Origin: Anarhynchus alexandrinus | Lineage: Eukaryota; Chordata; Aves; Charadriiformes; Charadriidae | Direction: 5' to 3' | Assembly (NCBI GenBank): GCA_008711295.1 | Contig: VUYV01000215.1 | Coordinates: 57,192 to 121,191 of the forward strand | DNA: 64,000 nt | Shown here: piece by piece, positions 12,643 to 26,074 of the stretch | How the letters are laid out: every line of letters begins with the position of its first letter | Numbering within the stretch: position 1 is the first letter of the stretch | Position numbers and translations under genes: made by a program | The notes under the pieces: generated by a model | Seen by the model: the letters and a program-made list of their open reading frames with translations, nothing else | Told to the model about the DNA's origin: nothing | The model's database searches: none

Positions 12643-13356
12643 AAATGAGGTTAAACAGAGAGGGTAAGAGACAGTATACAGTATAGTCTGTTACTTCTAT
12701 TGCTACTCAGATTCTATGATCAAGAATAGGAATTAAATAAAACAGTCCACATCTCTTTAGATTAGGAGGAGTTTATGGGGCTTTACTGGAAGAGTTTAAT
12801 GAATTAAGACCAAAAAAAAAAGAGTAAAAGATTAATAAAAATGTGATACAATGCAGTATGGGCAGAGTGAAGGTTCCAGTATTTAGGAGCTAAATCTCCT
12901 TTTCTGTTTCTGCTCTGTTCTTTGTTGCTTGTTTCTGTTTCATCACGTCATGCTAAAGTCCTTATCTATTGCAGAATTCCTGACAAAAACTAGGCACAGT
13001 GTGGTTGCTCACATAGTGTTTCTGTAAGGGGAAAAAGTACATGCAGCTTACTGGTTTGAAAAATTACTTCATTGAATTTTGTTCCCTTTTCTTTCTTGGA
13101 TAGCTTCTGACAGTCTTCTGTGCACATTTGATGAAAAGAGTATTTAGTGGCTCTCAAGAAGATTTGTGTGTTTTTTCTTTCATGTGGTAGTCACAGCTAC
13201 CTGGTTTTGACTAACAAAAAGCCTTGATGGTCAGAATTTTTCTGCCTTTCAGGTCTGTGGCTTTTCTTCCTCGGCTGCCCTGATGGTGTCCAAGACAAAA
13301 TAAGTTGGTTCTTAGCTCCTTTGTTATCCTCGTGGTTTTTTTGTTTGTTTGTTCGG

Positions 13357-13388
13357 TTTTGTTTTGGTTTTTTTTTTGTATTTTTTTA
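13357..13388. repeat. T-rich / GTTT low-complexity tract
   Basis: Runs of GTTTT and T homopolymer give this stretch and its left flank (from about 13336) a repetitive look. An A-run lies just downstream at about 13579-13606. There is no sign of a retroposon attached to either. Confidence 0.75.
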
Positions 13389-16242
13389 TCAGAACATCCC
13401 GTGTGAGACACAGCATAGAAACCTTCAGGGGTGTTGTTCTGATGACTCAGTAGAACAATATTGTTGGTACCACATACTGCTCTGTGTGTTTAGTCCATGT
13501 AAATTCTGCAGCCATTTTTCTTGGATCTTCACCTTCCTTACCTGATGGGAAAATTTTCCCGGTGTGTTATTCTTATTGAAAAAAAAAAAAAAAGAAAAAG
13601 AAAAGTACTCATAATAGCTTCTAGAACAGCAACCTCTCTTGATGATCGTTTTCTAATTTTGTAGGTAGTCTGTTACTGAGAGGCATACTACACCTCTGGG
13701 GAAAAAAATCGGATTATTTAATTTTCATTCAACACTAATTTCATTTTTTAGCCATTGTATCAACAAGGTTTTATATTACAACCATTGGCCATGCGGGCAT
13801 GTAACTTGAAGCCCGCCTGGACTTTGAACCTGAGAAGCAGTGTAGGATTTCACAAATTAATTAGAATAATAGTATGCCTTAAACTGTACTTCTTTTATGT
13901 TTAAAGAGATGAATAGAACCGAAGAGGGAAGATTGGGAAGGTAAAGTAGCATAAATGGTCAGTTGACAAAACATAAAGGAGGGATATGCTACAAATACTA
14001 CAATAGTATATTACAGTTCCTACAGGAATATGTGTAGAAAGAACAGAGAAATAGAGTAAGAGTCAAGTGGATTATATAAAAGTTCACTATAATGATTTTG
14101 ATTTCCATTTCTTTACTCTGTCAGAAGTTTAGTGTCACTTTCCAAATTAATTTACAGGAGATTTTCTTTCACTGGTTTTGAGACAAGTATATCTGATTAA
14201 ACAGTCCATCTATGTATGCAAAAATAAATTCAGAATAGGATTAAATTCTCAAGTTTGAAAGGGGGAGAATGAAGTCTTGCTTTTACAAAGCAGTAGAAAG
14301 AACACAACAATGCTTGCACTTGAAGGAGGAAAGTAATGGTAGAAGGTAAAGAGATAGGACAAAATTGCTGCTGTAATTTTGGAGCTATTTCTGCTTTTTC
14401 TGAAAACCCTCTCACCACTGTCATTTCTTTAGATCATTGCTGAAGAAAGGCTAGCGTGAAACTGGAGATGTGGAAAGATGGTGAAATATTTTTTAGAACC
14501 TTGCTACAACCTGTCATGTCCGTCCTAGAGGACATAACGCTTCAAGGATATGCGGAAGCTGATAAATTTTTTTTAAAGGTAATTCTAGCTTTTGCCACCT
14601 GCAGCACTGCCCTGGTGGTGTGGTTACCAGCAGCCTCTGCTTTTGCAAAGCTGAGTTGGCAGAACTTCAATATATCTGGTACTCTGTGCCTCAAAGAAGT
14701 TCCGAGTTCAAGTTACTCGTGCTGACCGCAGAGAGCTAAAGATCAGAAGTGAAAGGAGGGGGTAAGAAAAGCCAGCCAGTGCCGGGGGCGGCTGAAGTTT
14801 TGTGAGGTTTGCTGGTATACGCTTTGAGCCTCATGCATGTGGTTTAAAGTACTAGTAATAGAAAAAGAATTAATCATTTCTTCTTTCTTTGGTCCCACAA
14901 ATAGATAAACCAAACAAAATATTTATTACAGAAGACCTTGTCTTTTCCGATATTACTTTTGTGTTACACCTAAACTTGCAGGTGTTACTGGAAGACGAAT
15001 CAGCATGCTGAACTCAGTTGTAAATCTGCACTGGTCACAGATGGAAGCGTACTCTAGACCAGTGTGTCTGTTTCGGAGTGCCTTCATAGGTGTTTGGTGT
15101 TTAGCGTTTGCCTTGAGCAGAGTTCAAGGAACTAGATGAGGTTTTTTTGCAGATTTTACTGAAGTACTGTAAAGGTTTTGAATGGAGAATCAGTAATAGA
15201 GGGCCTACTAGAGGAAGACAGCCTTAGATAAGACAGTCATTATGCATTTGCCTAATTGTAGTCTTAAGTAATTTAACTTCAGTGAGTAGGTAAGAATCTA
15301 AAGAGTTGTGAATATTTTGTTTGAAGAATGGAGTATGTTTACTTTCAATAGTTGTCAACATGCATTGGTCAAGATAGCCTAGAAAAATTTCAGTAGGCAG
15401 TGATTTTTTGTTTGTTTTGTTTTGTTTCATTGTACGAAAACAGTGAAGGACCTCAGGAACATAGCAGTGCATCCTACCAATAACATGCTTAAAGGCAAGA
15501 CTCATAAAACGCAAAGTTTGCAGAGCAGCAAAGGCAAATATATTACATACATTTTATCTGAAGAAGAATGGTAGGAGCCTAAACAGTTGCGAAATATTGC
15601 TGAAATAAATTATTTCTCAGAGTTTTACCAAATATCTTCTACAAACCATAAATATCACCTGTGAATAAAATATCTGTGTTAGCTAGCGTAGGTTTGATGG
15701 TGTCGAACAAGTCCTGGCAGACTGTACTCTTCGCTTGACTAGAGATGGAGGTTGGTTTGAACCGGTGAGTGGGTGTGTTGGCGTGTGGTGTGATACCCAC
15801 CCTGCAGGTTGCCAGCTCCCAGCCTGTTTAGCAGTCTGAGGACAAATGCTGTCACTAGCATAGAGGGATGTAGCAAAATCTATATGCCTTACTGTGCGTT
15901 CATATCACTGATACTACCTGGGGGGGGGGCATCCATAACTTCTGATTTAATGCAGAGGAAGCTCTTTTCCTGGGCTCCTTTATATTAGGTGGAGAGAAAC
16001 TCTTTTGCAGAGTGAGCTGAAGCACCTTAGTTATCATTCCACTTGGAATTATTCTTTGGAGGAATGTTTCTCTTAACTAGAAAGGTAATTATTTTTTTTT
16101 CTTCTTGTGTAACTTGAATTTACCTGCTATTCCTAGAAATAACTTCCCATATAGTCCCATATACTTAGTGTACTTCTTCAAAGACAAAGTCCACTGGTCA
16201 AGGAGAATCTCTTGTTAGGTTTTTTTTGTACACTGAAGGAAG

Positions 16243-16259
16243 GAAAAAAAAAAAAAAAA
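16243..16259. repeat. Poly-A run
   Basis: A homopolymer of A follows GAAGGAAGG. No SINE body or target-site duplication is evident next to it. Confidence 0.85.
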
Positions 16260-17299
16260 GGGCTAGAAATAGGAACAAATTTTGGAGCTAGCACCTAAAT
16301 CACAGAGCTTTCTAGATGAAATTTCCTAAACTTGGTCTCTTCTTAAGACACTAGCCTGCCCACTCCAAATAAGGTAGGAAAGTTTGATTCAAGTGAGATT
16401 AGGGCCAAAAATACAACCCCCAAAGCCTCTATGCCATTCCTGCTTAAAAAAAATCAAACCTATTTTTCCACAGGCCAGCAAGCAGGTCTAGAAATGAGTT
16501 GTGGGAAAAGCTTTCCCAAGAGTGCTTATCATTTGGGCGGAAGGGTTTTAATTTGAATAGCGGTAGCCCAAAAGCTATCGCATCTGACCAGGGGTTTATG
16601 TCCTGATTTAAGAATTCAGTGTCTGGACCAGGGCAACCCTCCTCCTGGTTTGAAATTTTGTACTGATTTTCTAGTATTTTCTTGTGTGGCAAGGTCCCTC
16701 AACCTTTTAAATAAACAGAACAAAAATAAGGCTGGTAAGCCTTAAGTTGTAAGGCTGGTAACTTTCAATTATAGGTTTTGCAGATTTGCTTTAAAGTTAT
16801 GGTATGTTGATTTTTTAAATTGATTTTCTTAATCATCTGGAGGGACAGCAGCTGGCCTGTAACCATTCTTGTCTAGCCTGCCCAAAGGCCACCCTGGTAG
16901 ATCTCTGTTCTTGGGGAACGAACTTCCCCCCTGATGTTGGTCAATTCAGCCTTGCTTAGGGTTACAAAAACTACCACCTAGGGCCAAAGTGAGACTTAGG
17001 ATTTATTCCTTCATCCCATCCTCTTCCTAAATACATCCTGGTCTGATTTTTCAATTTGATAAAATCATTGTGCTGTTACTTTGAAAGTCTTTGCAGGAAC
17101 AAAAGACCATCGTCACCACTAAAATACTGTATTTGTTTGAGTAATGATTGTCCAAGAATAGCTGTTGCATCATTAATTGCTGCCTATAAAGTTACATTTA
17201 CAAAAAAAAAAATTGAGTAAAACTCAGGCACAGATCTGATTTGGTCTAGAGTTGAAAATGAGATTGCCTTTTGCAGACAAACCTGCAGTCACTTCACTC

Positions 17300-17930
17300 G
17301 CATAGAATCATAGAATCATAGAATTAGTGAGGTTGGAAGGGACCTTTAAGATCATCAAGTCCAACCGTTAACCTACCCTGATAAAAAANTTTCCTCTTGT
17401 CCTATCACTTGTCACCAGGGAGAAGAGGTCAGCTCCCATCTCTCTAAAACCTCCTTTCAGGTAGTTGTAGAGGGTGATAAGGTCTCCCCTCAGCCTCCTC
17501 TTCTCCAGGCTAAACAACCCCAGTTCCCTCAGTCGTTCCTCATAAGATTTGTCCTCCAGACCCCTCACCAGCTTTGTAGCCCTTCTCTGGACACGCTCCA
17601 ACACCTCAATGTCCTTCTTGTAGTGAGGTGCCCAAAACTGAACACAGTACTCGAGGTGAGGCCTCACCAGTGCCGAGTACAGCAGGATGATCACTTCCCT
17701 AGTCCGGCTCACCACACTATTCCTGATGCAGGCCAGGATGGTGTTGGCCTTCTTGGCCACCTGGGCACACTGCTGGCTCATACTCAGCCGGTTGTCCACC
17801 AACACCCCCAGGTCCTTTTCTGCCGGGCAGCTTTCGAGCCACTCTGCCCCCAGTCTGTAGCGCTGCATGGGGTTGTTGTGACCCAAGTGCAGGACCCGAC
17901 ACTTGGCCTTGTTGAACCTCATACCATTGG
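17300..17930 (-). mobile_element. CR1 LINE 3' portion with internal deletion at a single-N join
   Basis: On the minus strand the order is: coding for [20 protein letters not shown], then [20 protein letters not shown], then [40 protein letters not shown] and an [14 protein letters not shown] block, then DRTRG. All are well preserved without stops. The left end carries the canonical CR1 terminus (CATAGAATC repeats, i.e. tail ATTCTATG on the minus strand). Between the DRTRG region and the last 85 or so bases, the stretch normally present in a CR1 is missing, and an N sits exactly there at 17389. It is 5'-truncated at about 17930, just after the [12 protein letters not shown] codons. Confidence 0.93.
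17389..17389. other. Single-N contig join
   Basis: One undetermined base follows a run of A, at the point where the CR1 copy loses sequence between its DRTRG-coding part and its 3' terminus. It may mark two contigs abutted inside a repeat rather than a real junction. Confidence 0.8.
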
Positions 17931-20710
17931 TCAGTAACACAAAAACGATAAAGAAATGCCCCCTACCCTCCAAAAGAAGCCAAATAGCTGAATGAAAACA
18001 AGTTTCCATTCAAACCAAGATGTTAGAGCTAATGCAATAAGCTGTGTTGGGAAAATTCCCTGGAGTTTGGAAGCAGCTGCTAACCCATCGTTTTGGAGTG
18101 TGGGACACAAGTGTCTGCCATAAAAAGCTGACTGATCTGGTGTGCTTGTGTAAAGCAGAAGTTTCAGTAGTGCATTCAAATGCATTTTTTCTGAGAGTGG
18201 GAAAGATGCAAGAAGTATAAGGCCTGTTCATGCAGATACTGCAAATATCCAAATGTTGAGAGAACACACTTCTTCCCCAGGTATGTCCTCTTAGAAACTT
18301 AAGGAATAATTTCATACATAGCATGTGAGTCTTGGGGTTATTCTCTGAGCTGACATTTCACCTCCTATAAAAAGTTCTGTTGGAGGAGAATGTTTTTATG
18401 CTTTATTTTATCTTTGCTTGGAGCACATCTTTACAACATCATTTTTGAGTCTGATGGAGCAAGCATTTGTGTCGTCTTGAAGTATTTTCAGAAAAGACAT
18501 GCTTGCTTTTGTCAGGAGGAGAGTGGAGTATTTACATGTTACCTGATGTTTTTTGCCAAAGGAGACAAGTTCAGAGGGCGAAGCGTAGTAACCAGAGGGC
18601 TGCTTTGGTGGAGATTGGTCCTCAAAGAGCAATTTAGTAAACTCAGTGGTTAACATCAGTATGTTCAAATGAACTTTACATCTTCACATGCCTCAGAAGG
18701 AAAACACGGTCATTCTTTGGGGGCTGTGGAAGCGTACAAGGAAGCTGACAGGCCCACGTAGACTGAAGTGCTTCTGCTGAGATAATTTTAACACTACTCT
18801 GATTCACAATGTTGACAAGTTTTCCTCAGGTTTTCCAGATGCCTTTGACTATGGATCTGCCCCAGCCTTGAAAGCGCAAACATAAGTTTCTTAGATCCTT
18901 CTTGCTTTTTATTCACTCATGCTGCTCAGCATATTGCAACCTGTCTCAAAGGTTTCACGAGACTTGTCAAGCTCACCATAGATGAAATGAGGAGTTCCCA
19001 TGTCCTCCTCTGTTTTTCTGCTTCCTTCCCAACAGCTTTCCCTTGACCATTGTTCTGGCTCTACTGCTGCCCTTCTCCCGTGAGCTAATTTAACAGAATA
19101 AACTGGTAAGAAACCCCCAAACTCGGCTCAATAGGTTTGTCCTATATCAATGAGTTAAATGGGGCCCTGGTAGGGTCCAGTGAGCTGCAGAGCTTGGAGC
19201 AGAGAAGGAGTGATACCAGATGGCCAGAAATGAGAAGGAGAAGGGGTTGGAGTTGGAGAAAGGTAGGAGCGGCAATAGCAGACAGGGAGGATGGGAAGCA
19301 AGCCTTTGGGTAGTAATGAGGCATTAGATTGGCTCAAAGCCTGTAAAGCCACAGTTTAAGTTACCATTTGCAATTTTTCAAACAGAAAATAGCAGTGTGA
19401 TTTCATGGATTTTCAGGAATGTATTCCAGATGCTATACAGGCACCATCTTTTCATTCCAGGGATGTTGCGCTCTCTTTAAAACTTGTGGCTTCCTGCTGA
19501 TTAGTTCAGCAGAAGAGACAGTTGGAAGATCTTTCGCACACTTGAATCTTTAGCCAAATAGTATTTCTTGTTCCCCGGAGACATCACATCATTTCTACAG
19601 CTTGGGAAGTAGTATCCCCCAATTTTACTTTTTATAACCTTCGGCAGCCTGGTCTCATCATATACCCAGCTCACACTGTATTCAGCCAGAGCTGCCATAA
19701 CAAAATGTTTTCATGTATAATAATGTTTCTTGGGGCGTTTCTAGGCACAAACCTCCTGTCGATTTATGACTTCACACCTTTCTGAAATTCCTGATCAGCG
19801 GTGTTGTGGATTTTGTGTAATAGAAGGCCAGGAGAGTGGCTTGAGTAGATTACACTGGTGCATTGCACAATTTGATTTAATTTTATACATGTCAAAATGG
19901 AAGTCGCCAGGTTTGTGCTGGTACAATAACAGGGAGAGGAGTGCTGCGTTTGGTAGAAGTAGCTCATTGGTGTAAAAACTTACTTGAGAGTATAGTCAGT
20001 TGTCATCTGCCTAGTAGGATTCAGGATGAAATACCTCCATTTTCATTTCAGATAACAATTGTTGTACTTCAGCATTAGAAATAGTTCTTCATATTATTTT
20101 ATGAACACTTCCCAACTACTATCAATGTAAAGCTTAACAAGCTCCCCATAAAGCACTTTTCCCCCTAATTTATTGCTTTTGCTGGAAGTTCCACTCTTGC
20201 TTCTTCTCTTACATGTCTTTGACTGTTACTTAGTCCTTCTGCTGCAGGCACCCTTCTGCTTGTTGTTTAAACACTTCTTCATTATTTAATTCCACCAAAA
20301 ATGGATTTTGGAGGGAAAAAAGATTGGAGTTTGTAGGCATAATACTTGGTTTCACATATGTAGTACTAGACCAACAGTTTACAAATTGCAGTCTCATGCT
20401 GACCAGTCTGTAGTTTGCCGGCTTTGCTCCGTGCAGAGCAGACTGCTTTTAATTTCAGATACCTGCTGTGCCTGCCTGTGCAGCTAGGATATCACAGTGA
20501 GTAGTAATGGCGGCTCTCTGAAAAATGAGAGTCATTCACTGAAGTGTTCACAGCTTAGAAAAGTCCAGCGGGCAGCTCTGCTTATGGAAAGGGAAGCGAG
20601 CAGCGGTGATACGGCTTCTCTTGTCTCTCTTTAGCAAAGAGCAAGTTAGCAATTGCTTCCAACATCACAGATTGTCTTCCATTGAACTTAGCCTCTCTTC
20701 TCTGTTTTCA

Positions 20711-20750
20711 CTTTTTCTTTCTTTCTTTCTTTCTTTCTTTCTTTTTTTTT
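20711..20750. repeat. (CTTT)n microsatellite
   Basis: Seven or so CTTT units run into a T homopolymer. A further T-rich tract follows near 20796-20811. Confidence 0.9.
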
Positions 20751-23700
20751 ATTCCTTTCCTTAGATTTGAACCTCAGGGAAAGGTCTGTAATTTTTATTT
20801 ATTTTTTTTTAGTGATTCCACCTGAGTAGCTGTGCGAGTCATGAAAAAGTGTGAGGGTTTCCTGTACCAGCTGCCATGGTATCCAGCAGTGTTGCTATAC
20901 ACACAGAGCTGATGTAGCAAACACTTACGGGGGCTTCCTTTGGAGGGTAGGGGGCATTTCTTTATCGTTTTTGTGTTACTGACCAAATTTTCTTGGAGCT
21001 TAGAAAAAGTAGAGGAACCATGCAATAACAGTTACATAAAACTGTGAGCAGGATATTCCAGTTTGGGCAGGTTCCTAACCACATAAATAGAAGTGCACAT
21101 AAACAGGGCAGAAGTTTCTCCCCATTTTAGTTAAGTCTTCAAATTTCCTTTGTAAAAACCAGAATACATTGAACATATTTCATTAAGTCTGATAGTACGA
21201 TTATAGTTGCAATGGAGTATAATCTATGATCGCACAACAAATCTTGTATGAGTCCTCTACTGTACACAGTACTTTTTCATGCCCCTGTTGTTTCTCACTT
21301 GTTTTTTGTTCCCCACCCATTACTTAGGAAGTAGCTCAAATAATTCCTTTCTTTAAAACAGAATTACTCTAATTAAATTTCTATTCAGATGTGTATCTTG
21401 TAAGTAGTTTTTAGAAAAGAGTGTATTTCTAGAAAACGTTTCCTGAGTCAATTAAATTGCAAGTTCAAGGGAAGGTTCACATAATTGAAAAATACAAAAG
21501 GTGTCTAAAAAGGAAGATGTCTTTATTCATGCCACTACTATATTCCATGAGGTATTATTCTCACTACTATTAATGTTTTTGAAGGATAAAGGCTTTTCTA
21601 ATACAGTTGCTGTGCTAACTAGATTTCTGAACAATAATTTTTGTAGGCTTTTGTTAATATGAGGAGGGCTCATTAAACAATATTAAAAGGAGGTGACAAT
21701 GTAGTACTGGAATGCATATTTTCAGAAGTGGTTTCTTGAAAACGTGGCAAAAATTTTCATAATTTCCTTACAGTGGTTTTTCATTTATGGTGGGTTTCAT
21801 GGACTGTATAATGGATGTAATGAAAATTGACTATGATCAAAAATTTAATCCTGTTATTTCCACTTAATTGCATTTTAAAGCACAAAAATCTCAGTGTACA
21901 AAATTCTTTATTCTGTAGAGACCTGTACAACTTTAAAAAAGTTGAATGAAGGCAATGCTTATTATGAAGAATATTCAGTTTAGCTTTTTTTCTCCCTGGT
22001 TCCAGTTATAGTCCCAGAAGATATGGCAAAATGTTAAAGCTGTGAAATAACATTAAAATGCCATTTAATGTGTCAAGGGAAACTTTGTTTATTTTTTTCT
22101 CAGATAAAAAGTCTTGAATAAAAGCTTTTTCTTCTGTAGTGCTTGCAGGTTTTCAAGTAGGTGGAGACGGCTGTTGCTAGCAGCAGATTATACCAGATGC
22201 GGAGTTGCCTAGGGACGTGTGCTTGGTTTGCTGGAGACAGGTCTTATTGTCTTGCCTCCAGGCATTAGGTTGAGTCTGTTAGACTATATAAGTAGTGCTT
22301 TTTATCCTTTGACTTAGTGGAGTGTCACATGGTGCTGTGTGACATTTCTAGGTAATGCATGAAGTAGTTTGTTTTTTTTTTAAACTTGGATATGTAGATG
22401 TAGGTGACCTCTATTGAAGTTTTGCAAAACCCTTAAATATTTACCACTGAAAGAAAAGAAGGATTGCAGATTTCAGAGACATGTTGCTCAGTTCTCTGCC
22501 TAGGAAATAAACTAAGTTAGCATTTCATCATAGTTCTTTATCCACAGAAATATTTTCAAGGAAGAGATGAAAGGATTTGCATTTATATTATACACCTTAG
22601 CAGGGAAGTTGAGGACCGATGAAGCTCTGTATGATGAATGTCTGAAGATTTCCTGAAAGTCCCACTAAAACAAAACTGAATATTTTATAGAGATTTGCTG
22701 CATTTATATTAGATACGAAGCAATAGGTGTAATACATTTTCCTGTTACTTCACACTTGTCTGTGTAGAGGATATTTAATTTTTTCCTTTGGAATACCTCA
22801 TTTTTAGTGCAGCAGCCAACACAAGGTGTTTGGCAAGATGGCCTGTGATCTCCTTCAATATTGCAATTTGTGTGTTCTTGTGAGATTTCATTTGAGCTAT
22901 AGTTTGTAAATAAATTTGTCCATATTATGAGTATGAAGTGAAAATTGTGAGTAGTGGAACTGTGTGTGGTACCAGTCTGTTGGTTTGGGTTTTTTTCTTC
23001 GTTAAATTTGCATTTGCTGGAGATCTCCAGATATTCAGTGTAGCGTCCTCGTTGTGCTTGCTGAACATCACTTTCTCTAGTGCATTCAGCTTGTAGACAG
23101 CTCAAGCAAATTAAAGTGTATAAAATTGTCCAAGCAATTGTGTATTTTGGATAAGATAATTTTTCTGAAAAATGTTATGACATGTCTTAGCCTGTTCCAA
23201 CACAACAGCAAACACTTTATGAATCCGTATATTGCTGGAGAAAATATGGATTTACAAGGTTCCAGTTTGACAGAAGTCTGCCAGGAGGTTGTGATACAGC
23301 ATGCAACTGTGAAAGATAGTTCTTAGAGCAACCCATAATATGTCAGACCTATCAAATCTGCTAAAATTATTCAGCGCTTCTCTTCTTTACTGTTTTGCAC
23401 ATTATAATGCAGTAGTCGTGTTGAGTTAATGTGTTAATGGATGCTCTTCAAAGTTTAATGAACATAAGCAGGTTTTGCATCTCGCCGTTTTGTATGCAGC
23501 CGATAGTTTTGTTCAGGGCTTCCTGTAGTTTCAAGATTCAGTGATGGCTTGATACTCAGTGTTGAATTCAAATTTGAGAGAAAATATTACTAACAAAATG
23601 AACAGTGTTAACCATTTAATCTTAGTGTTTTGGTTTCCTACTTGGTACTAAGGTAGCATCAAAGCTAAGGAATTGTGTAAGTTAATATCCAGAGAAGTGT

Positions 23701-24306
23701 TTCTCTGCCAAAGGCGAGCAGTTAAAGCTTGAAAATGCTCAATATGATTTTAAGTGAACATTTATTTAAATATTTTTAAGTAAATGCACATTTAAAAGTC
23801 AATAAGCATTTTTAAGTAAGCATCAAAAGACTGATGTAACTGGTCATTTCTGACTGGTACTACGTAAATGCTTATGTTCTGAGCCGGCGGTTGCTGTCTG
23901 CGTAGGCTGTCCCTTGCACTCTGGGTAACTTTTCTTGAATTGCACTTAATATCTCTGTCCCGTCTTTCTTGACTGGATTCTCTGCTATCATAGTGTCAAA
24001 TAAAGGTTAACTGATCTTGATTAGGGCTTTCAAGGTTGTGCTTCTGTCCAAGATATACAGTGGTAATGGTCTCTGTAGATACTCCCCCGTCTCAGCCACG
24101 TGTGCTGTAGCCTGAGAGATTCATATGGGGTTCTGCTGCTGTGTTGGTTTGTTTGGTTTCTGAGGTTCAAACGTGTACAAGTTGCTTCTGATTTGGGAAT
24201 GTTTTCATGGTGGTTGCTTTCCTGTGTCACGTGCACAATATGACTTTGAAGTTGGAAATGGTCAATTTTGAAAATATTAACGCACTGTCCATCTGTCCTT
24301 CTTTAG

Positions 24307-24403
24307 GAAAGCCCAAGAAGGGAAGAAGAAAGTGGTTCTCGCAGGCTGCGTGCCACAAGCCCAACCTCGTCAGGACTACCTGAAAGGCTTGAGTATTATA
24401 GGG
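24307..24403 (+). CDS. CDKAL1: CDKAL1 internal exon A (end of MTTase N-terminal domain, third cluster cysteine)
   Basis: CDKAL1 is the threonylcarbamoyladenosine tRNA methylthiotransferase that converts t6A37 to ms2t6A37 in tRNA-Lys(UUU), acting at the ER membrane. The exon follows a pyrimidine-rich tract ending CTTCTTTAG and stops at GGG before GTATGT. Its first G completes a codon begun in the previous exon (phase 2), and 32 codons follow, ending in phase 0. The translation contains [20 protein letters not shown], nearly identical to human CDKAL1 as I remember it (about residues 124-156). The GCVPQ motif carries the third cysteine (codon 24347-24349) of the UPF0004/MTTase N-terminal [4Fe-4S] cluster, equivalent to the GCxAQ motif of MiaB-type enzymes. 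A visible difference from human is Gly in the charged QEGKKK stretch. The upstream exon, with the first two cysteines, is not in the window. Identification is strong; exon numbering is not attempted. Confidence 0.95.
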
Positions 24404-26040
24404 GTATGTATCTTTATCAATTAGAAACCAAAGGTTTTAATAAATGATTTCAATAGGTCAATGTCGATATAGAGACTTTGTTGCCTTTCTTTTGGAAAAA
24501 GCAGCAGAGAAGCTTGGTACCTCCCCGTTAGACTTCTTGCATTACACAGCACTTAAGCCTTCTTCCATCCAGGGTGATTTGGTTTGGTTGTGGCATAAGG
24601 GGAGAAGGAAGGGGATACTGTTGGTGGAACTGAGTTCCAGTGCCTTTTGTAGCCAGAAGATATCCAGGCTTCATCCAGGATGATGAAGATACCTATTACT
24701 GTATTCTTTAAAACATCACAGTTTATTTGCTTTAAGACACAGAAATACACCCTTGGTTAAAATCAGTGGGAGAAATGTAAAAGACAAGAGCATATAAATT
24801 ACATGGACAGAGCTGACAGTTAGGTGCTTGTTTTTTTTTACTTCACACTATTAGGTAGAATGGCAAATAGCAATGATTATTTTGTTTAAATTTGAGGCAC
24901 TCTGAAGAGTTAAATCCACCGGTGACTGAGTTGTTAAACAGTTACCAAGCTTTACCTAGAAAAGGTAACCAGAGAGCTTTTGACTTCATTTGGTTAGTAA
25001 AGTGCCTTCATTATCCTTTGGGATGAAGTACCACTGTGTAATTGAGTCACCTTTGTAAAATAGTTATGAAAATCCAGGATTCAAAGCACAAGCTAACAAA
25101 GATTCTTCATTGTTTGATCCTGTACATTAAAACTGTCTGAATTTGTAAAAGACATCTTTGAGTTTAAGCACTGTCACTGCATTCAGTGCATGAGAATTAC
25201 AGTGAAGCTGTCCTGTATATTGTTAAGTCAGAGCAGATGACTGTGCAGCATCGTTTCTGCACTAAAAACGTAAAGAGGTCAACTTGTTTCCCTTTCAGTG
25301 TCATGAATTCAGGTTGAAACTAAGATTTTGTGGGAACAATATCAACAATGTTCCAAAGCTTTCACTTTGATTAGAAGATCATACAAGATGCAGTTGTTCA
25401 AAGTAATTTAGAAGTAAAATAATAGTTTGTTTGGAATCAGGAAGAAGATGGCTTCATTAACTTATTTATTGGAATTTTTTATAAAGATTGACTTTGTGCT
25501 ATTTGAATTCTTAATTAATTACTGCTGTCACTCAAAGTGTTTTATCTCCCAATTTTTCTCCCAGCTGCCATTCTCAGCTACATTAATGCCTATAAAGTAG
25601 CTCCATGCCCAGAAGTGATGTACAGGGGTTGTAAAATGCCACGCTATTCAGTATAGATGATACTGCATCCTTACAGTTTAAAGGAAGAAACAAACCTTCC
25701 ATTCTGCTCTGCAGTCTTACTTTACACAAATATATGCATGAGCACTGGGGTGCTCTGTCATCTCTAAGACTCCGGGTTATTAAGTACAACTTACTCCGTG
25801 CAGCAGGATAGGAAAACCAAAAAATAAATGGTGAATGGATTTCCTCTTGGCTCAGAGGCAACATAGTTATGTGATCTGTAATTCGTCGTTATAGTGAACA
25901 TAATGATATCTGCACATATGAAGACAGAGGAAAAAAATAAAAGAGTGAGTCACTAACCTTTGACCAAGACTGTAATTTGATGTTTCAGTCATTATTTTTT
26001 CTTTCCTTTTTGTAGGACACTTAATTTTTTTATAAACTTG

Positions 26041-26074
26041 CCTTTTTAGGTAATTAGCCTTTTTAGGTAATTAG
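26041..26074. repeat. 17-bp perfect tandem duplication
   Basis: The unit CCTTTTTAGGTAATTAG occurs twice back to back (26041-26057 and 26058-26074). It is a local slippage or duplication product. Each copy resembles an acceptor-like TTTTTAG followed by GTAATT. Confidence 0.95.

Larger units (their letters stand above)
1..24306 (+). other. CDKAL1: CDKAL1 intron upstream of exon A (3' part; 5' end outside window)
   Basis: Inferred as intron because exon A starts in phase 2 and needs an upstream coding exon, none of which I could find here. Contents seen: nested CR1 fragments at 1-975, an 18-bp hairpin at 5244-5290, a pyrimidine tract at 9241-9297, a long CR1 at 9712-11806, an old CR1 tail at 12290-12642, A/T runs near 13.4, 13.6 and 16.25 kb, a CR1 at 17300-17930, and a CTTT microsatellite near 20.7 kb. 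The remainder (about 1.0-9.7, 12.65-17.3 and 17.93-24.3 kb) is AT-rich sequence with frequent stops in all frames and nothing recognisable as a gene. The acceptor at 24301-24306 is good. Confidence 0.85.

Noticed and set aside
14456..14725. 89-codon + strand open frame as an exon or small protein
   Set aside because: No recognisable domain, no convincing acceptor at its start, and the length is expected by chance in 64 kb.
17368..18009. 213-codon minus-strand open frame as a gene
   Set aside because: Its central part is CR1 C-terminal coding sequence. The N-terminal 30 or so residues are read-through from unrelated intron sequence.
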